A DNA stretch of 50,358 nucleotides from a virus. The notes under the pieces were generated by a model. That model was not told where the DNA came from and ran no database searches. It saw nothing but the letters and a program-made list of their open reading frames with translations. Below are positions 48,465 through 50,358 of this stretch, in pieces (within the stretch, counting starts at the first letter, position 1; every line of letters starts with the position of its first letter). The position numbers and the translations under genes were made by a program. Where the stretch lies: positions 1-50,358 of IMG/VR virus record IMGVR_UViG_3300049218_000095. The stretch is one strand, 5' to 3'.

Positions 48465-49694
48465 TCAACCAGCCCGGCGCTTGATCGCTATGATCTTGCC
48501 ACCGGCCCGCAGCCCGTCCAGATAGTCCGCCCATGCCTGCATCATTCGGGTGCGTTCTTCCAGATATTGCGCTGCGCTTGTGTAGGCTTCGCGCACCTTG
48601 TTTGACTCGGCATGCGCAAGCTGGCGCTCGATGGCGTCCGGGTTCCAGCCCATTTCGTTTAAGCGCGTCGCGGCCATGCTGCGGAAGCCGTGCCCGGTCA
48701 TTTCCTCGCCTGTGTAGCCAAGCCTGCGCAGGGCTGCGTTGATCGTGTTTTCAGACATAGGACGTGAGGCCGTGCGCAATCCGGGGAATACGTAGCGGGA
48801 GTCACCGCCGCCACCTGTCAGCAGACGCAGCTCGCGCAGTACCGTCACGGCTTGGGCGGATAGGGGCACTAGGTGGGGTGCCCTCATCTTCATTTTCTCA
48901 CCGGGTATACGCCATATAGCGCCGTCAAGATCGAACTCGGACCACTCCGCATGGCGCAGCTCTCCGGGCCTGACAAACACCAGCGGGGCTAGTTTTAGCG
49001 CGGCTAGTGTGGCGGGTTGACCTACAAAGCCATCGATGGCGCGCAGCAGCTCGCCTACACGCAATGGATCGGTAATGGCTGCATGGTGCTTGCCCCTTGG
49101 AGCCTTGAGCGCACCGCGCAGGCTGGCAGTTAAGTCGGTTGATGCTTTCCCCTCTAGCACCGCGTAGCGGAACACTTGCCCAGCTTTTACCTTGACCCGA
49201 CTGGCGGTTTCTAGCTTGCCAGTTGACTCGATTCCCCGAAGCACGTCCAAAAGTTCGCGGGTCGTTATTTCTGAGATTGGGCGGGTACCAAGGGCAGGGA
49301 ACAGGTGTCCGAGTATCCATTCGTTCTTGGTTGCCGTGACAGCCGCAACGTCCTGCCTTGCCATCCATTCGCGCGCGACAGCTTCAAAGGTTTCTGCGGC
49401 AGAGGCAGCGGCTACCGATCGACTCTGTTTCACTCGCTTGCGTTCGGCGCTGGTATCGACGCCTTGCTTCAGTTTGCTGCGAGCATCGGCGCAAGCGGCT
49501 CGAGCTGCTACTAGAGACTGTTCGGGGTAAGCGCCCAGTGCCAGCAGCTTCTCTTTACCCGCGACGCGGTACTTCCACCGCCACAATTTGGAGCCTGTCG
49601 GGTTGACGAGCAGATACATGCCGCCACCGTCCGCCAGCTTGTAGGGCTTGGCCGCTGGCTTCGCTTTGCGGATGGATACGTCAGACAGTGGCAT
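48465..49694 (-). CDS. int: P4-type tyrosine integrase (DUF4102)
   Basis: A 409-residue integrase. The N-terminal DUF4102 domain is clear (LSDVSIRKAKPAAKPYKLADGGGMYLLV region). Catalytic residues: Arg in FVRPGELRHAEWSEFD, HGFRSMAATRL (box II), and Tyr in REAYTSAAQYLEER. It lies 174 bp from the tRNA-Leu 3' end and points away from it, as P4-family integrases do at their tRNA target. Confidence 0.95.
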   Translation of the reverse strand: MPLSDVSIRKAKPAAKPYKLADGGGMYLLVNPTGSKLWRWKYRVAGKEKLLALGAYPEQSLVAARAACADARSKLKQGVDTSAERKRVKQSRSVAAASAAETFEAVAREWMARQDVAAVTATKNEWILGHLFPALGTRPISEITTRELLDVLRGIESTGKLETASRVKVKAGQVFRYAVLEGKASTDLTASLRGALKAPRGKHHAAITDPLRVGELLRAIDGFVGQPATLAALKLAPLVFVRPGELRHAEWSEFDLDGAIWRIPGEKMKMRAPHLVPLSAQAVTVLRELRLLTGGGGDSRYVFPGLRTASRPMSENTINAALRRLGYTGEEMTGHGFRSMAATRLNEMGWNPDAIERQLAHAESNKVREAYTSAAQYLEERTRMMQAWADYLDGLRAGGKIIAIKRRAG

Positions 49695-49734
49695 GGTGGG
49701 GGTATCCTTCCCAAGAGGCAGGCCAGTCCTGCCG

Positions 49735-49755
49735 ATACCCCCGACTGTACCCCCA
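49735..49755 (+). repeat. Putative integrase arm-site repeat (right)
   Basis: ATACCCCC, four bases, GTACCCCCA, matching 40966-40986 at 19 of 21 positions. Located 40 bp upstream of the integrase start. Confidence 0.6.
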
Positions 49756-49798
49756 ATTACGGGGGTATTCTAGTAGACGGGTCGGGACGCTATGGGCA

Positions 49799-49826
49799 TA
49801 AAAAAACCGCCAAAGTGGCGGCTTGT
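49799..49826 (-). terminator. Terminator downstream of tRNA-Leu
   Basis: CCGCC / GGCGG stem with A-run to its left (U-run on the minus strand). It ends the tRNA transcript before the integrase region. Confidence 0.75.
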
Positions 49827-49868
49827 ATGGGATGGCGGGGTTCTATGGGATGGGCTGAAACTGATATT

Positions 49869-49955
49869 TGGTGCCCGGAGCGGGAATCGAACCCGCAAGA
49901 CCGTGAGGTCGAGGGATTTTAAGTCCCTTGCGTCTACCAGTTTCGCCATCCGGGC
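49869..49955 (-). tRNA. tRNA-Leu (UAA)
   Basis: An 87-nt cloverleaf on the minus strand, including the encoded CCA. GCCCGGA pairs with TCCGGGC; anticodon TAA in ACTTAAAAT; long variable arm (class II) and GGTTCGATTCC T-loop. Its 3' end is the insertion site of the island. Confidence 0.97.
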
Positions 49956-50053
49956 TGATAGTGCGTTTGTGGCGCTGCGCCAGCGGCAGCAGGTGGTGCG
50001 AATCGTAGCATGCGTGAACGCGTAGGCAGAGGCTGACGCGTCGTTGCCAACCT

Positions 50054-50358
50054 TCAGAGCAGGCTTTTGAAGATGTGAATGCCGGCGGTGTATTCGCCGA
50101 TGATGGTGCCGAGGCTGACCAGGAAGAAGTTCAGCAGGGTGCGGGCGACGCGGTTTTTCCACCAGCCGCTCCAGTGGCCGATATCGTCGCGCAAGGTGTC
50201 GAAGTCGACCACGCGCGGGCGGCGCACCCAGGCTTCGGCCATGGCGCTGATGCCGCCGGAAGGGATGCCCGGTCGAAACGGCTTGATCGGTCCGGCGATG
50301 GCGGCGGCGAGAATGCTCAGCGGGTGACCGCCGGCGATCAGCGCGCCGAGTGCGGAGA
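50054..50358 (-). CDS. TraB-family membrane protein, C-terminal part
   Basis: The 3' end of a gene that continues past the window (frame open to 50358). The peptide includes AGPIKPFRPGIPSGGISAM, then AWVRRPRVVDFDTLRDDI and FFLVSLGTIIGEY, the conserved C-terminal membrane domain of TraB-family proteins. Host gene flanking the island. Any start within the window is internal to the family. Confidence 0.8.
   Translation of the reverse strand, partial: SALGALIAGGHPLSILAAAIAGPIKPFRPGIPSGGISAMAEAWVRRPRVVDFDTLRDDIGHWSGWWKNRVARTLLNFFLVSLGTIIGEYTAGIHIFKSLL

Overview
The window is a GC-rich proteobacterial chromosome segment, probably from the Xanthomonadales (Rhodanobacter/Dyella/Luteibacter-like). 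The evidence for that is circumstantial: a tmRNA with tag ANDDNYALAA, a pair of small periplasmic c-type cytochromes, a TraB-family protein, and the style of the mobile genes. Host DNA shows only at the two edges: cytochromes and ssrA at 1-1550, tRNA-Leu(UAA) and a partial traB-like gene at 49869-50358. Almost everything between is mobile DNA.

Element 1 (about 1.5-40.84 kb) is a complete-looking temperate siphophage prophage abutting the 3' end of ssrA. It has a lambda-like layout. A leftward early operon (12.9 to 1.55 kb) ends in xis and int. A repressor gene (13010-13351) lies between two operator/promoter regions. A rightward operon carries a Cro-like protein, CII-like regulator, replication proteins with an iteron cluster, a DnaC-like loader and a putative Q-like regulator. 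Then follow lysis genes, HNH/terminase/portal/protease/capsid (HK97 type), and a tail module with GTA-like distal tail genes (DUF2460, DUF2163, NlpC/P60, tip protein) ending in a receptor-binding-type protein.

The standout system is a diversity-generating retroelement (DGR) that fills the promoter-proximal part of the leftward operon (7.7-12.9 kb). It consists of a reverse transcriptase, an Avd-like accessory protein, one adenine-rich template repeat (TR), and four separate target genes. Each target ends in a 111-bp variable repeat (VR) that differs from the TR only at template adenines. The targets are DUF1566-type proteins without signal peptides, not tail fibres. The operon promoter carries the same CTACG-N3-CGTAG operators as the cro-side promoter, so the prophage repressor should silence the DGR in lysogeny and release it on induction. 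Five small genes, one a membrane protein, are interleaved with the targets. The TR lies in an open frame that starts on the avd stop codon and runs in frame into the reverse transcriptase.

Element 2 (about 40.90-49.88 kb) is a small genomic island at tRNA-Leu with a P4-type integrase, an AlpA-like regulator, small secreted proteins, a lipoprotein, a sulfotransferase-like gene and several unknown genes. It also carries a 307-codon reading frame interrupted by five TAG codons and nothing else. Its ends are marked by a degenerate copy of the tRNA 3' end and a shared 21-bp repeat. I could not find the right attachment site of element 1.
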